From Solwaraspora sp. WMMD1047 (GTDB taxonomy: Bacteria > Actinomycetota > Actinomycetes > Mycobacteriales > Micromonosporaceae), in the NCBI RefSeq assembly GCF_029626155.1, contig NZ_JARUBL010000001.1, forward strand, positions 1,426,001-1,490,000: a DNA stretch of 64,000 nt, read 5' to 3'. The position numbers were made by a program, and so were the translations under genes. Shown here piece after piece: positions 16,699-24,552 of the stretch (its first letter is position 1; each line of letters begins with the position of its first letter). Under the pieces are notes generated by a model that did no database searches, was not told the origin of the DNA, and saw only the letters and a list, made by a program, of their open reading frames with translations.

Positions 16699-18420
16699 AT
16701 GGCTGAGGAAGATCGGCGTGGGTCGTTGAGTACCACGACCGAGGCATCGACCGCTGAACGGACGGTGCAGGTGCCCTTTGCCGGGAGTCGCTCAGGGCGC
16801 TGGCCCGTGACCCTTGCCCAGAGCAACGTCTTCGACTGGATGGCGTGGGAGGGCCAAGACGCGGTGTTCGCCCTGTACGCCGACCTTCCCGCCGGCCACA
16901 CCGTCGAGGAGGTGCTCGAGGCGGTCGGCGTTCTCACGTCCCGGCACGAAGGGCTGCGGACGGTGTACGAGTCGGATGGCGCCGCCGGATGGACGCAACG
17001 GGTCTCCCGGAGCGGACACGTCGACGTGTTGCTGCTCGAGTTGGGTGCAGCGGCCCGGCACCGGACCCGGATCACCGACCCGCCACGGACGTTCGACCAC
17101 GGCGGCGACTTTCCGGTCCGGGTGGCGGTGATGCTGGAGAACGCGGTGCCGGTCCGGGCCGTGTTCGAGTTCTCGCACGTCGTCGCCGATCTGGTGGCCG
17201 CCGGCATCGTGATGGACGAATTCGTCGAGCTCGTGGCAGCACCCCAGCGCAGTGTGGGCCCACCGATCTGGCAGCCTCCGGATCAGGCCGAGTACGAGCA
17301 GACGCCAGAGGCGAAGCGCCGGATGGCGAAGACGCTCGACTACTGGCGTAGCCAGATGCAGGAACTCCCGGCCTGTCTGCTCTCCGTCCCGGCCCGCACC
17401 CCGGGCCCATCGGAGTACCGGCTCGCGGGGATGCGTTCCGCGTCGCTCGCCAACGCGCTGCAGGCGGTGTCCACGCGGACCAAAGTCACGCCGGCGACGA
17501 TCCTCGTCACCACCATGGCGACCCTGCTGTCCTGGTGGACCGACACCGATCGGGCGGCGTTGGACGCCCTCTACAGCAACCGTGCGCTGCCACGGATGCG
17601 CAACTTCGTCGGCAGCATCGTGCAGAGCGCGCTGGTCCCGTTCGCCTGCGCCCCCTCGTTCTACGAGACGTTGCAGGAGACCCGTGCCGCGATCCTCAAC
17701 GCCTACCGGTACGCCTACTTCGACGCCACCGCGGTGGCGCAGATGGTCGACTCCATCGGCGTCCAACGGGGCTGTCCGCGCCATCGGGACCTGATCGTCA
17801 ACGACATGAGCACCGGCCGGGGCGCGGTCTTCGACAGACGCGCAGGCGCGCAGATCGGGGAGACCGAGGTGGAGTGCGGATTGGCGACTACCGCTGTCGA
17901 CCCCGTCCGGCTGACCATCCTGCAGACTGAGCCCATCGCCGTGCTCGGACTCACGCACGACATCCGCCATGTCACCAACGATGAGGCGGCAGCCCTGTTG
18001 AGGTCACTGGAGCAGGTCCTGATCACCGCTGCGGAACGCGACATCGACATCGACGCGCTCGGCGACACGATCGAACTGCAGCGGGTCGAACGGGACGCAG
18101 GCTGGGCGAAGGTGAACTCATCCTGGATCAATGTCGCTACCAGCGAAGCGTTACTGCGGGAAGCGGCTGGCGATCCGAACGCCCGGATATTCGTCCAGGC
18201 CGGGCCGGGAGCAGCCGCGTCGCTGGTCGGGTACGCGGCACCAGCGGACCCAGGTGCGGGTCCCCACGAGCTGCACGCGGCGGTCATGGCCGGGCTCGGT
18301 GGCCGGCACGGCGTCGTGGCGCCGGATTCCTACCTGGTGTGCGCCACGGCACCGCAGCAGCCGGAGAGCCAGGCCGCGTGGCGGGCGCAGCCGGTTCGGA
18401 GAGCCGGCTCCGGTCGGTGA
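16699..18420 (+). CDS. Stand-alone NRPS condensation-domain protein
   Basis: A 573-residue protein. Residues about 15-435 match a nonribosomal-peptide condensation domain; the HHxxxDG motif reads SHVVADL, so the second, catalytic His (H160) and Asp (D164) are kept but the first His is Ser. The last 120 residues (ALLREAAGDPNARIFVQAGP onward) look like the C-terminal sub-domain of an adenylation enzyme without its core. ATG 16699 follows GGAAGGG with suitable spacing; ATG 16603 and GTG 16660 are in-frame alternatives. It may join or epimerise carrier-bound substrates supplied by enzymes outside the window. A truncated gene follows, suggesting a broken cluster. Confidence 0.75.
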   Translation: MAEEDRRGSLSTTTEASTAERTVQVPFAGSRSGRWPVTLAQSNVFDWMAWEGQDAVFALYADLPAGHTVEEVLEAVGVLTSRHEGLRTVYESDGAAGWTQRVSRSGHVDVLLLELGAAARHRTRITDPPRTFDHGGDFPVRVAVMLENAVPVRAVFEFSHVVADLVAAGIVMDEFVELVAAPQRSVGPPIWQPPDQAEYEQTPEAKRRMAKTLDYWRSQMQELPACLLSVPARTPGPSEYRLAGMRSASLANALQAVSTRTKVTPATILVTTMATLLSWWTDTDRAALDALYSNRALPRMRNFVGSIVQSALVPFACAPSFYETLQETRAAILNAYRYAYFDATAVAQMVDSIGVQRGCPRHRDLIVNDMSTGRGAVFDRRAGAQIGETEVECGLATTAVDPVRLTILQTEPIAVLGLTHDIRHVTNDEAAALLRSLEQVLITAAERDIDIDALGDTIELQRVERDAGWAKVNSSWINVATSEALLREAAGDPNARIFVQAGPGAAASLVGYAAPADPGAGPHELHAAVMAGLGGRHGVVAPDSYLVCATAPQQPESQAAWRAQPVRRAGSGR

Positions 18421-18439
18421 GACGAACGGAACTGCGGCG

Positions 18440-18613
18440 GTGGACGGCCAGGTGACTCGGACCATCGGACGGGTCGGCGCGAACATCGATGACCTGCTGC
18501 GCAGCCTGCAGCAGGATCCGTCGGTGCGCTTCACCGACTCGGGCCGGCAGTTCCTGCGCTGGCTACCCGCCAGTTCTCCCCACCGGCCGACAGCGAGGCG
18601 GCGCCGAGCCTGA
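18440..18613 (+). pseudogene. Truncated gene of unknown family, fused by deletion to VOC remnant
   Basis: From GTG 18440 a frame with normal coding character reads to about 18564 (VTRTIGRVGANIDDLLRSLQ, then QDPSVRFTDSGRQFLRWL), only 19 bases after the condensation gene. At about 18565 the DNA changes abruptly into antisense VOC sequence, and the frame ends at 18613 in a tail (SSPHRPTARRRRA) that is just that sequence read on the wrong strand. I take it as the first 42 codons of a gene whose remainder was lost. Confidence 0.6.
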
Positions 18614-18748
18614 GCACCGCCGACTCGGCCGCGTCGAGGTCGTCGACCGTGACGTCGAGATGAAACTGCTGCGGGTACGCCGGATCGGGCCAGCGCGGCG
18701 GAACGTGGTCGGGGCTGAGCTGGACGGCGATGCGCCACGCAGGGTTCC
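18566..18748 (-). pseudogene. Rearranged VOC-protein remnant
   Basis: On the minus strand this stretch encodes pieces of the intact VOC gene at 19955-20665, but joined in a compressed order: the start region (match to about 20649-20661), then a piece of the first VOC domain (match to about 20462-20530), then a piece of the second (match to about 20004-20105). The result reads WRIAVQLSPDHVPPRWPDPA and FHLDVTVDDLDAAESAVL with internal deletions and no intact frame. Confidence 0.7.
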
Positions 18749-18874
18749 GATTTGGCCGACCTGGACTACCCCGACGCGGACGGGGTCCGGGCGAGGCTCG
18801 CTGGCGAGGACCCACCGGGTGGACCGTCGGGCTAGGATGCCCCTCGCACGATCGACGGGGGACGGGGAGCGGCA

Positions 18875-19948
18875 TTGCGCAACAACGGGGGCGGTCGGTT
18901 GACCGCGGCGGCCGGGCTCGTCCTGGCCCTGCTCGCGGGCTGCGGCCACAGTGGAGATCAGGTGGCGACCGGTGCCTGGCAGACGCCGGCGGCGCCCACG
19001 GTCCGAACCGATCTGGTGTGGTTCGCCATCGAGCCGGTGACGCTGCCCGGGGCGGTGCGGCTGCCGAAGACCGCCGCGCTGGGCGGCCCGACCTTCTCGC
19101 TCCAGATGACGGAGCTGGCGATCGTCACCGAACTCGGCGCCGACTTCATCTCCTCCCTCGCCCGGGTTCCGAACTCCACCGGCGTATCGCGGGACGCGAC
19201 GGCCCCGGTCCCCGCCACGGCGGGATCGGAGTTCGTCCTGGTCCGGCTCACCGCGGTCCAGGGCAGACAGCTCGGCAGGGTGCTGCCCGGCTTTCCCGGC
19301 AGTGGCACCTCCGCCGCGTTGCGGGTCGGCACCGAGACCCGCGAGGTGCCGCACAGCCCGTCGGAGGGCGTGCTGATCGCCCACGTCCCCACCGGTGCCC
19401 CGGTGACGCTCGTCGTCGAGGACGCCGGCCGGGAACAGACAATCGACCTGCGGACCGGGGTGCCCGGCCCCAATGCGATCACCGAGTACGCCCGGCGGCT
19501 GCCCCAGGCCACCCAGCGGCTGACGCTGGCCGGGCTGTTCGCCGGGCGCCCGCCCGGCACCGAGGTCAAGGTGAAGCTCAGCGCCTCGGTGCAGCTCTAC
19601 GCCAGCGGCAGGTGGGCGAAGCCGGGCCACGCGTTCCTGCTGGTCGGCGTCGAGGTCGAGATGAGCGACTTCCGGGGCATCGGTGGCCGGATCGACATGG
19701 CGCGCAGCCTCACCGTCCGGACCGGCGGTCGTACGGTGACCGGCACGTTCGCCGGCGGCGAGTTCGAACGGAGTCCGAACATCACATTCCTCGTCACCGC
19801 GTCCGGCGGCCTGGTCGCCGAGCTGCCCGCCGACAATCTGACGAAGGTCACCATCGGGTTCACCCCGCGTGGCGGTATCACCCTGGACAAGAAGCCGGCA
19901 ACGCTGCTGCTGTCGAACAACCCGCCGGTGACGCTGACCCTGACCTGA
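18875..19948 (+). CDS. Putative lipoprotein, unknown function
   Basis: A 357-residue protein with a lipoprotein signal (MRNNGGGRLTAAAGLVLALL, lipobox LLAGC with C23), so it is probably anchored to the outer face of the membrane. The rest is beta-rich with no motif I recognise. TTG 18875 is used because GGGGAG lies just upstream and the signal sequence begins there. It sits between the VOC remnant and the intact VOC gene, so the remnant and the gene look like a broken duplication around it. Confidence 0.75.
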   Translation: MRNNGGGRLTAAAGLVLALLAGCGHSGDQVATGAWQTPAAPTVRTDLVWFAIEPVTLPGAVRLPKTAALGGPTFSLQMTELAIVTELGADFISSLARVPNSTGVSRDATAPVPATAGSEFVLVRLTAVQGRQLGRVLPGFPGSGTSAALRVGTETREVPHSPSEGVLIAHVPTGAPVTLVVEDAGREQTIDLRTGVPGPNAITEYARRLPQATQRLTLAGLFAGRPPGTEVKVKLSASVQLYASGRWAKPGHAFLLVGVEVEMSDFRGIGGRIDMARSLTVRTGGRTVTGTFAGGEFERSPNITFLVTASGGLVAELPADNLTKVTIGFTPRGGITLDKKPATLLLSNNPPVTLTLT

Positions 19949-19954
19949 CCCCGG

Positions 19955-20665
19955 TCAGTCCCAGCAGAGGCAGAACGGCTTGCCGGCCGGGTCGGCGTAG
20001 ACCCGCCAGTTCTCCCCACCGGCCGACAGCGAGGCGGCGCCGAGCTTGAGCACCGCCGACTCGGCCGCGTCGATGTCGTCGACCGTGACGTCGAGATGAA
20101 ACTGCTGCGGATACGACGGATCGGGCCACCGCGGTGCCCGGTAGTCAGCGACCTGCTGAAACAGCACCGGTTGGGCGCCGTCCTCGCCGATCATCGCCAT
20201 CCCGTCGCCCTCGAAGGTGACGGGCTTGCCGAACACCTCCGCGTAGAACGCGCTCAACTCCTTGGCGTCCGGGCAGTCCAGCGTCACGCCCATCAGCGTG
20301 GTCTCCTGCCTCGCCGGGAACAGGCACAGGTCGAACGGGTGTCCGGCCGGGTCGGCGAGCGTGTGCCAGTTCTCGTTGCTGCGCAGCGGTTCGGCGCCCA
20401 GCTCGACCGCCCGCGCCGCCCCGGCGTCGAGGTCCGGCACCCGCAGGTCGAGGTGCGCCTGCTGCGGGTACGCCGGATCGGGCCAGCGCGGCGGCACATG
20501 GTCGGGGCTGAGCTGGACGGCGAGGCGCCACCCGTCCCCGGTCTCCAGCGAGATCCACTCGTCGTCGGCGTACCGCTCGGTCCAGCCGGCCAGCGCGGTG
20601 TAGAAGTCGGCGAGCCGCCGGATGTCGGGTGCGTCGAGCACCACCGCGCGCAGGGTTCCGATCAT
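19955..20665 (-). CDS. Two-domain VOC (glyoxalase/bleomycin-resistance fold) protein
   Basis: A 236-residue protein with two vicinal-oxygen-chelate domains, about 1-118 and 125-236. Each carries the HLDLRVPDLDAG or HLDVTVDDIDAA strand-helix element, and each ends in PAGHPFDLC or PAGKPFCLC. ATG 20665 (MIGTLRAVVLDAP) is chosen for its GGGAGGA site; the frame extends to 20761 without coding character. VOC proteins bind divalent metal or sequester small molecules; the substrate is unknown. Rearranged pieces of this gene lie at 18566-18748. Confidence 0.85.
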   Translation of the reverse strand: MIGTLRAVVLDAPDIRRLADFYTALAGWTERYADDEWISLETGDGWRLAVQLSPDHVPPRWPDPAYPQQAHLDLRVPDLDAGAARAVELGAEPLRSNENWHTLADPAGHPFDLCLFPARQETTLMGVTLDCPDAKELSAFYAEVFGKPVTFEGDGMAMIGEDGAQPVLFQQVADYRAPRWPDPSYPQQFHLDVTVDDIDAAESAVLKLGAASLSAGGENWRVYADPAGKPFCLCWD

Positions 20666-20726
20666 CTGAATTCCTCCCGTGTCACCGCTCATCATGCCCC
20701 GAACGCGCGCGGCGTACCCTCGGACG

Positions 20727-21140
20727 GTGGATGCGGACCGGGAGTGGGCGGCGCGGCGCAACCGGGCCGTCGCCGCCCACGCCGCCGACCTGGCGCGGCG
20801 GGAGGCGACCGAGGGTGCGCAGGCGGCCGAGCTGCTGCGCGAGTTCGTCGCGGCGGCGCGGGAGCGAGGTCTGGCGCCGGTGCCGCTGACCGCCCGCTCC
20901 TACGATGGCCGTAGCCGCTACCGGACGAAGCTGCGCGGCTGGTACCTGACCCGGGACGAGGCGCGGGCGGTCGCCGAGGACGGCCAGTTCTACCTGCTGA
21001 CCGTGCGCGGGTCACTCGCCGCGCGACTGGTCGGGGTGCAGGTCGCGCCGTCGACCCCGCGCCTGGTGCTCGGCGAGGGCGGCCGCGACGGCGAACGCAT
21101 CCCCCTGCGCACAGTCCTCGACCGGCTCCTGCAACGGTGA
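20727..21140 (+). CDS. Hypothetical protein
   Basis: A 137-residue protein, helical and Arg/Ala-rich at the N terminus (about 1-55), then a basic mixed segment (SYDGRSRYRTKLRGWYLTRD) and a C-terminal alpha/beta part. No signal peptide or membrane helix is seen and I recognise no family. GTG 20727 gives the shortest N terminus with protein-like sequence; ATG 20694 and ATG 20679 are in frame upstream. It is divergent from the VOC gene. Confidence 0.6.
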   Translation: MDADREWAARRNRAVAAHAADLARREATEGAQAAELLREFVAAARERGLAPVPLTARSYDGRSRYRTKLRGWYLTRDEARAVAEDGQFYLLTVRGSLAARLVGVQVAPSTPRLVLGEGGRDGERIPLRTVLDRLLQR

Positions 21141-21312
21141 ACGGCGGTTCGGCGAGCCAACTCAGGTCGTCGGCGAGTGCCTCGGAACTGGTCGTCGACC
21201 AACCGGCGGACCAGGGCCGCGTCGATGCGCGGCGGGTCGGTGTTCATCGACCCCACCGTGGCGCCACCGCCGCTTGGCCGCAACCGAATTGGCGGCGGCT
21301 ATCATCCCAGCC

Positions 21313-22116
21313 ATGCTCGTCGATGACGCGGAACTGGCGATGGTGGCGGCGCAGGCGGGCGCCGCCGTCGTCCGGGCCAGGTTCGGCACCTCCCTGCAAC
21401 GCTTCGCGAAGTCCGGGCACGACTTCGCCACCGTCGCCGACATCGAGGCGGAGAAGGCGATCGTCGAGGTGTTGCGTACCGCGCGCCCCGACGACGCGGT
21501 GATCGGCGAGGAGAGCGGGGCGTCCGGCCCCGGCGTCGCCGGCCGCACCTGGCTGGTGGATCCGTTGTGCGGCACCCTGAACTTCGCCGCCCGCAACATG
21601 CTGGTGGCGGTGAACGTCGCGCTGCGGGTCGGCGCGGACGTGACGGCGTCGGCCACTGTGGACCCGTTCGCCGACGAGGTGTTCTGGACCGACCGGGACC
21701 GCGCCCAGGTACGCCACGCCGGCGTCGACAGCCCGCTGGCGCCGTCGGCCGAGTCCCGGCTGGTCGACGTCGATCTGGCCCCGCCGCACCCGAACTCCCG
21801 TTGGTTCCGGGCCGCTCGGCTGCTCGCCGACGACGACTTCGCCGAACACTTCCTCCCCCGGGTGGTCTCCACCAGCCTGGCGCTGGTGTGGGTGGCGGCC
21901 GGCCGCCGCGCCGGCTACGTCGCCGACTGCGAACTGGTCGACAACGTGCACTTCGCCAGCGGGATCGCGCTCTGCCAGGCCGCCGGCTGCGTCGTCACCG
22001 ACCTGCGGGGCGAACCGGTGCGGTCCGGCGGCACGACCGGGCTGGTCGTCTCGGCCGACCCCGAGGTCCACGCCGCCCTGCTCGCGGCCATCGGTAAGCA
22101 GCTGCCGCCGGGCTGA
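21313..22116 (+). CDS. Inositol-monophosphatase-family protein with altered metal site
   Basis: A 267-residue member of the IMPase/FBPase-like family. GEES at 65-68 supplies the usual metal-binding Glu, and the WxxDPxDGTxNF motif reads WLVDPLCGTLNF: D83 is kept, but the second Asp is Cys (C86, codon 21568-21570). The usual third motif WDxAAG is replaced by VDNVHFASG. In known enzymes these Asp residues bind Mg2+, so activity is doubtful or changed. ATG 21313 gives the typical N-terminal length. It precedes an AraC-type gene in the same direction. Confidence 0.8.
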   Translation: MLVDDAELAMVAAQAGAAVVRARFGTSLQRFAKSGHDFATVADIEAEKAIVEVLRTARPDDAVIGEESGASGPGVAGRTWLVDPLCGTLNFAARNMLVAVNVALRVGADVTASATVDPFADEVFWTDRDRAQVRHAGVDSPLAPSAESRLVDVDLAPPHPNSRWFRAARLLADDDFAEHFLPRVVSTSLALVWVAAGRRAGYVADCELVDNVHFASGIALCQAAGCVVTDLRGEPVRSGGTTGLVVSADPEVHAALLAAIGKQLPPG

Positions 22117-22139
22117 CTCCGGCGGCGTACGCTTCGCCC

Positions 22140-22847
22140 GTGGGGCTGCTGTTCGAGACGCGCGGGTCCGACTCGCCGTGGGTCGACACCGTCTGGACCT
22201 GCGCGAGCGAGCGGGTCACCGCGATGACGTCCGTCGCGGGGGTGCGGTGGGGCCTGGTCTTCTGGGAGCAGGCCGGCCGGGCGTACGCGGGCATCACCGG
22301 CCCCGAGACCCGGACCGGCACCGCGCCGGTGCCGGCCGGCGCGACCTTCACCGGCATCGAGTTCGCGGTGGGCACCTCGCTGCGGACCGTGCCCACGCCC
22401 GCGCTCGTCGACGGCGGCATTGAGCTACCCGACACCACCCGCCGCACCTTCCGGCTCGACGGAACACGGTGGGAGACGCCCGGCCCCGACGACGCCGAGG
22501 CGCTTGTCGAACGGCTGGTCCGGGCCGGGATCGTGGTCCGGGACCCGCTCGTCGCCGACGTGCTACGGGGCCACCGTCCGAACATCTCCGGGCGTACGGT
22601 CGAACGCCGGTTCCGGGCCGCGACCGGGCTGACCCGGGGCGCGGTCCGGCAGATCGAGCGGGCCCGTACCGCGGCGGAGCTGCTGGCCGTCGGTGAGCCG
22701 GCGGCCGACGTGGTCGCGAAGCTCGACTACTTCGACGAGCCGCACCTGGCCCGGGCGCTGCGCTCCTACGTCGGGCGCACCGTCGGGCAGCTCCGTACGG
22801 GCACCGGCGGCGCGATCGCGCTGGCCCTCGACCCCGTCAGCGCCTGA
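22140..22847 (+). CDS. AraC-family-like regulator
   Basis: A 235-residue protein. The N-terminal 130 residues look like a cupin-type sensing domain (VWTCASERV, FTGIEFAVGTSLRTVP), and the C-terminal 100 residues contain AraC-like double helix-turn-helix elements (SGRTVERRFRAATGLTRGAV, AADVVAKLDYFDEPHLARAL). GTG 22140 starts the cupin part. It is convergent with the DHFR-like reductase gene and overlaps it by 11 bases, a pairing common in actinobacteria. Confidence 0.82.
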   Translation: MGLLFETRGSDSPWVDTVWTCASERVTAMTSVAGVRWGLVFWEQAGRAYAGITGPETRTGTAPVPAGATFTGIEFAVGTSLRTVPTPALVDGGIELPDTTRRTFRLDGTRWETPGPDDAEALVERLVRAGIVVRDPLVADVLRGHRPNISGRTVERRFRAATGLTRGAVRQIERARTAAELLAVGEPAADVVAKLDYFDEPHLARALRSYVGRTVGQLRTGTGGAIALALDPVSA

Positions 22848-23412
22848 CGTCGTAGACCAGCTTCAGGATCCCGTTCGAGTAGCTTTCCGACTCCCGCAGC
22901 GTCAGCATGTGCTTGTCCCGGTCGGCCCGCCCGAACAGGCTCTTGCCGGCCCCGAGCAGGACGGGGAAGACCAGCAGGTTGTACCGGTCGATCAGGCCCG
23001 CGTCCGACAGCCGCCGGGCCAGCTCCGCGCTGCCGTGGATGAAGATCGCGCCGCCCTCGCCCTCCTTCAGCGCGGCGACGTCCTCGGTCGAGCGCAGGAT
23101 GCTCAGCGGCCCCCACCCGTCGACGAGGGCGTCGTCGGACAGCGTGGTCGACACCACGTACTTGGGCAGGTCCTTGTAGTCGGCGTGGTCCGCCGAGCCG
23201 GGCCAGAACGGCGCGAACGCCTCGTAGCTGCGACGGCCGAACATCAGCGCAGTCGTGTCGGCGAGTTCCTCGCCCTTCAGCGACCAGGCTTCCGGGACGA
23301 ATTCGAGGTCCTTGAAGACCCAGCCGCCGCTGCGGTGCCCCTCCTCCGTTCCGCCGGGCGAGTCCACCACCCCGTCGAGCGACATGAAACCGGTGTAGAC
23401 CAGGTCACGCAT
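22837..23412 (-). CDS. Dihydrofolate-reductase-family (RibD C-terminal-like) protein
   Basis: A 191-residue reductase-like protein. It starts MRDLVYTGFMSLDGVVDSPG and carries LMFGRRSYEAFAPFW, YVVSTTL and a C-terminal IFIHGSAELARRL segment, which is the NADPH-binding pattern of the YwjB/YyaP branch of the DHFR/RibD fold. The substrate is not known; true dihydrofolate reduction is unlikely for this branch. It is convergent with the AraC-type gene. Confidence 0.88.
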   Translation of the reverse strand: MRDLVYTGFMSLDGVVDSPGGTEEGHRSGGWVFKDLEFVPEAWSLKGEELADTTALMFGRRSYEAFAPFWPGSADHADYKDLPKYVVSTTLSDDALVDGWGPLSILRSTEDVAALKEGEGGAIFIHGSAELARRLSDAGLIDRYNLLVFPVLLGAGKSLFGRADRDKHMLTLRESESYSNGILKLVYDVRR

Positions 23413-23531
23413 TGTGCTGTCTCCCTCGTGCGAGCTGAGCTTTCAGCCCACAGGCTAGATCGCGACCCCGACGCCGTCTTGGACGGAAACGACAGCGGCA
23501 CCGGGTTGATCGGTCCCGCTACGCTGCGGCG

Positions 23532-24377
23532 ATGATCATCAAGGCGCCGCGCCGGGTCCCGGCGGGCGCGGAGCTGGCCCTGCTGATGCGCTGCACCGGC
23601 TACCGGTTCACCCGGACCGGGGTGGCCACCGGCGCTACCGAACCGCCCGGCGAGGACGACCGTGAGCAGGCGCGGCGGCTCGGCTGGCCGATCGGGGTGC
23701 CCGAGCGTTCCACCGCCGCCGAACTCGTCGACCGGGCGATCGCCGCGGCCGACCGGCTCGACCTCGACGCGGTCCTCGGCGCGTTCGTCGCGGGGGTGGG
23801 GGCCAGCGCCCCACGCGGCCGGCAGGTTCTGATCTCGTACGCCTGGGCGCGGCACCTGCGCACCGCCCCGCGCGATCCCGGCAGCGTGCCCGACTGCGGT
23901 CTGCACCCCGTCGAGGAGTTGGACGTCACCGAGAAACTGGTTCGGATCGCCTGCGGCTGGGCCTGGAACGAACTGCCGGTCGGTTTCGTGCCCGATCTGG
24001 AAGCCGCGGCCGTCGAGTTGCCCGCGCCCACCGCGGCGGACCGGGCGGTGCTGGTGGACCTGCTCGCCCTCATCGCCGGGCAGCCGGCCGGCACCACCCC
24101 CGGCCAGTTGGAGCGGGCCGTCGGCCGCGCCAAGCTGCTGCCCCGCACCGACAAGTACCAGCGGTACGGCATCCTGACCGGGCTCGCTGAGTTCGGCGTC
24201 CTACCCAGTCCGGTGCTGGCGCCCTCGTACGACCGGTTCGTGCCCGTCGCCGAGCAGCACGCCGCCTACCGGCAGTTGCGCGGCGCGCCGCGCTCGGACA
24301 TCACGGTCCCGCTGGCGGGCTGGCGCGGCGGCCTCGACCAGACCCGCGCCGACCGCCTGCTGGCCACGGCTCACTGA
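23532..24377 (+). CDS. Hypothetical protein, 281 residues
   Basis: No family recognised. The protein is cytoplasmic by appearance (no signal, no membrane helix), with conserved-looking stretches RQVLISYAWARHLRTAP, KLVRIACGWAWNELPVG and TDKYQRYGILTGLAEFGVLP. ATG 23532 lies 119 bases from the divergent reductase gene. Codon use is ordinary for the genome, so I believe it is a real gene. It is the last gene before the insertion element. Confidence 0.65.
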   Translation: MIIKAPRRVPAGAELALLMRCTGYRFTRTGVATGATEPPGEDDREQARRLGWPIGVPERSTAAELVDRAIAAADRLDLDAVLGAFVAGVGASAPRGRQVLISYAWARHLRTAPRDPGSVPDCGLHPVEELDVTEKLVRIACGWAWNELPVGFVPDLEAAAVELPAPTAADRAVLVDLLALIAGQPAGTTPGQLERAVGRAKLLPRTDKYQRYGILTGLAEFGVLPSPVLAPSYDRFVPVAEQHAAYRQLRGAPRSDITVPLAGWRGGLDQTRADRLLATAH

Positions 24378-24495
24378 GCCAGTGACCCTCCACACTCAGC
24401 AAGCCGGCTCGCCTCACCCGCCCAACGTTGAGACGATCTGTTGTCGCTATAGCGCAATGCCAGGAAGTTAAGGGTGTGTCACGTGCCTGAATAAG

Positions 24496-24552
24496 ACGAA
24501 GCTCCTGTAGAACGTGGATCGACCAAGATCTAAATTCATACAGGAGCTTCGT
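24496..24552 (+). promoter_or_regulatory. Stem-loop sequestering the transposase ribosome site
   Basis: ACGAAGCTCCTGTA (24496-24509) pairs perfectly with TACAGGAGCTTCGT (24539-24552) across a 29-base loop. The right arm contains the AGGAG ribosome site and reaches the transposase TTG start. Transcripts reading in from outside would fold and block translation, whereas an internal promoter starting in the loop would not. IS10 and IS50 use the same principle. Confidence 0.6.

Noticed and set aside
24201-24395. Short minus-strand frame near the left IS end
   Set aside because: Antisense to the 3' end of the 281-residue gene, low information.
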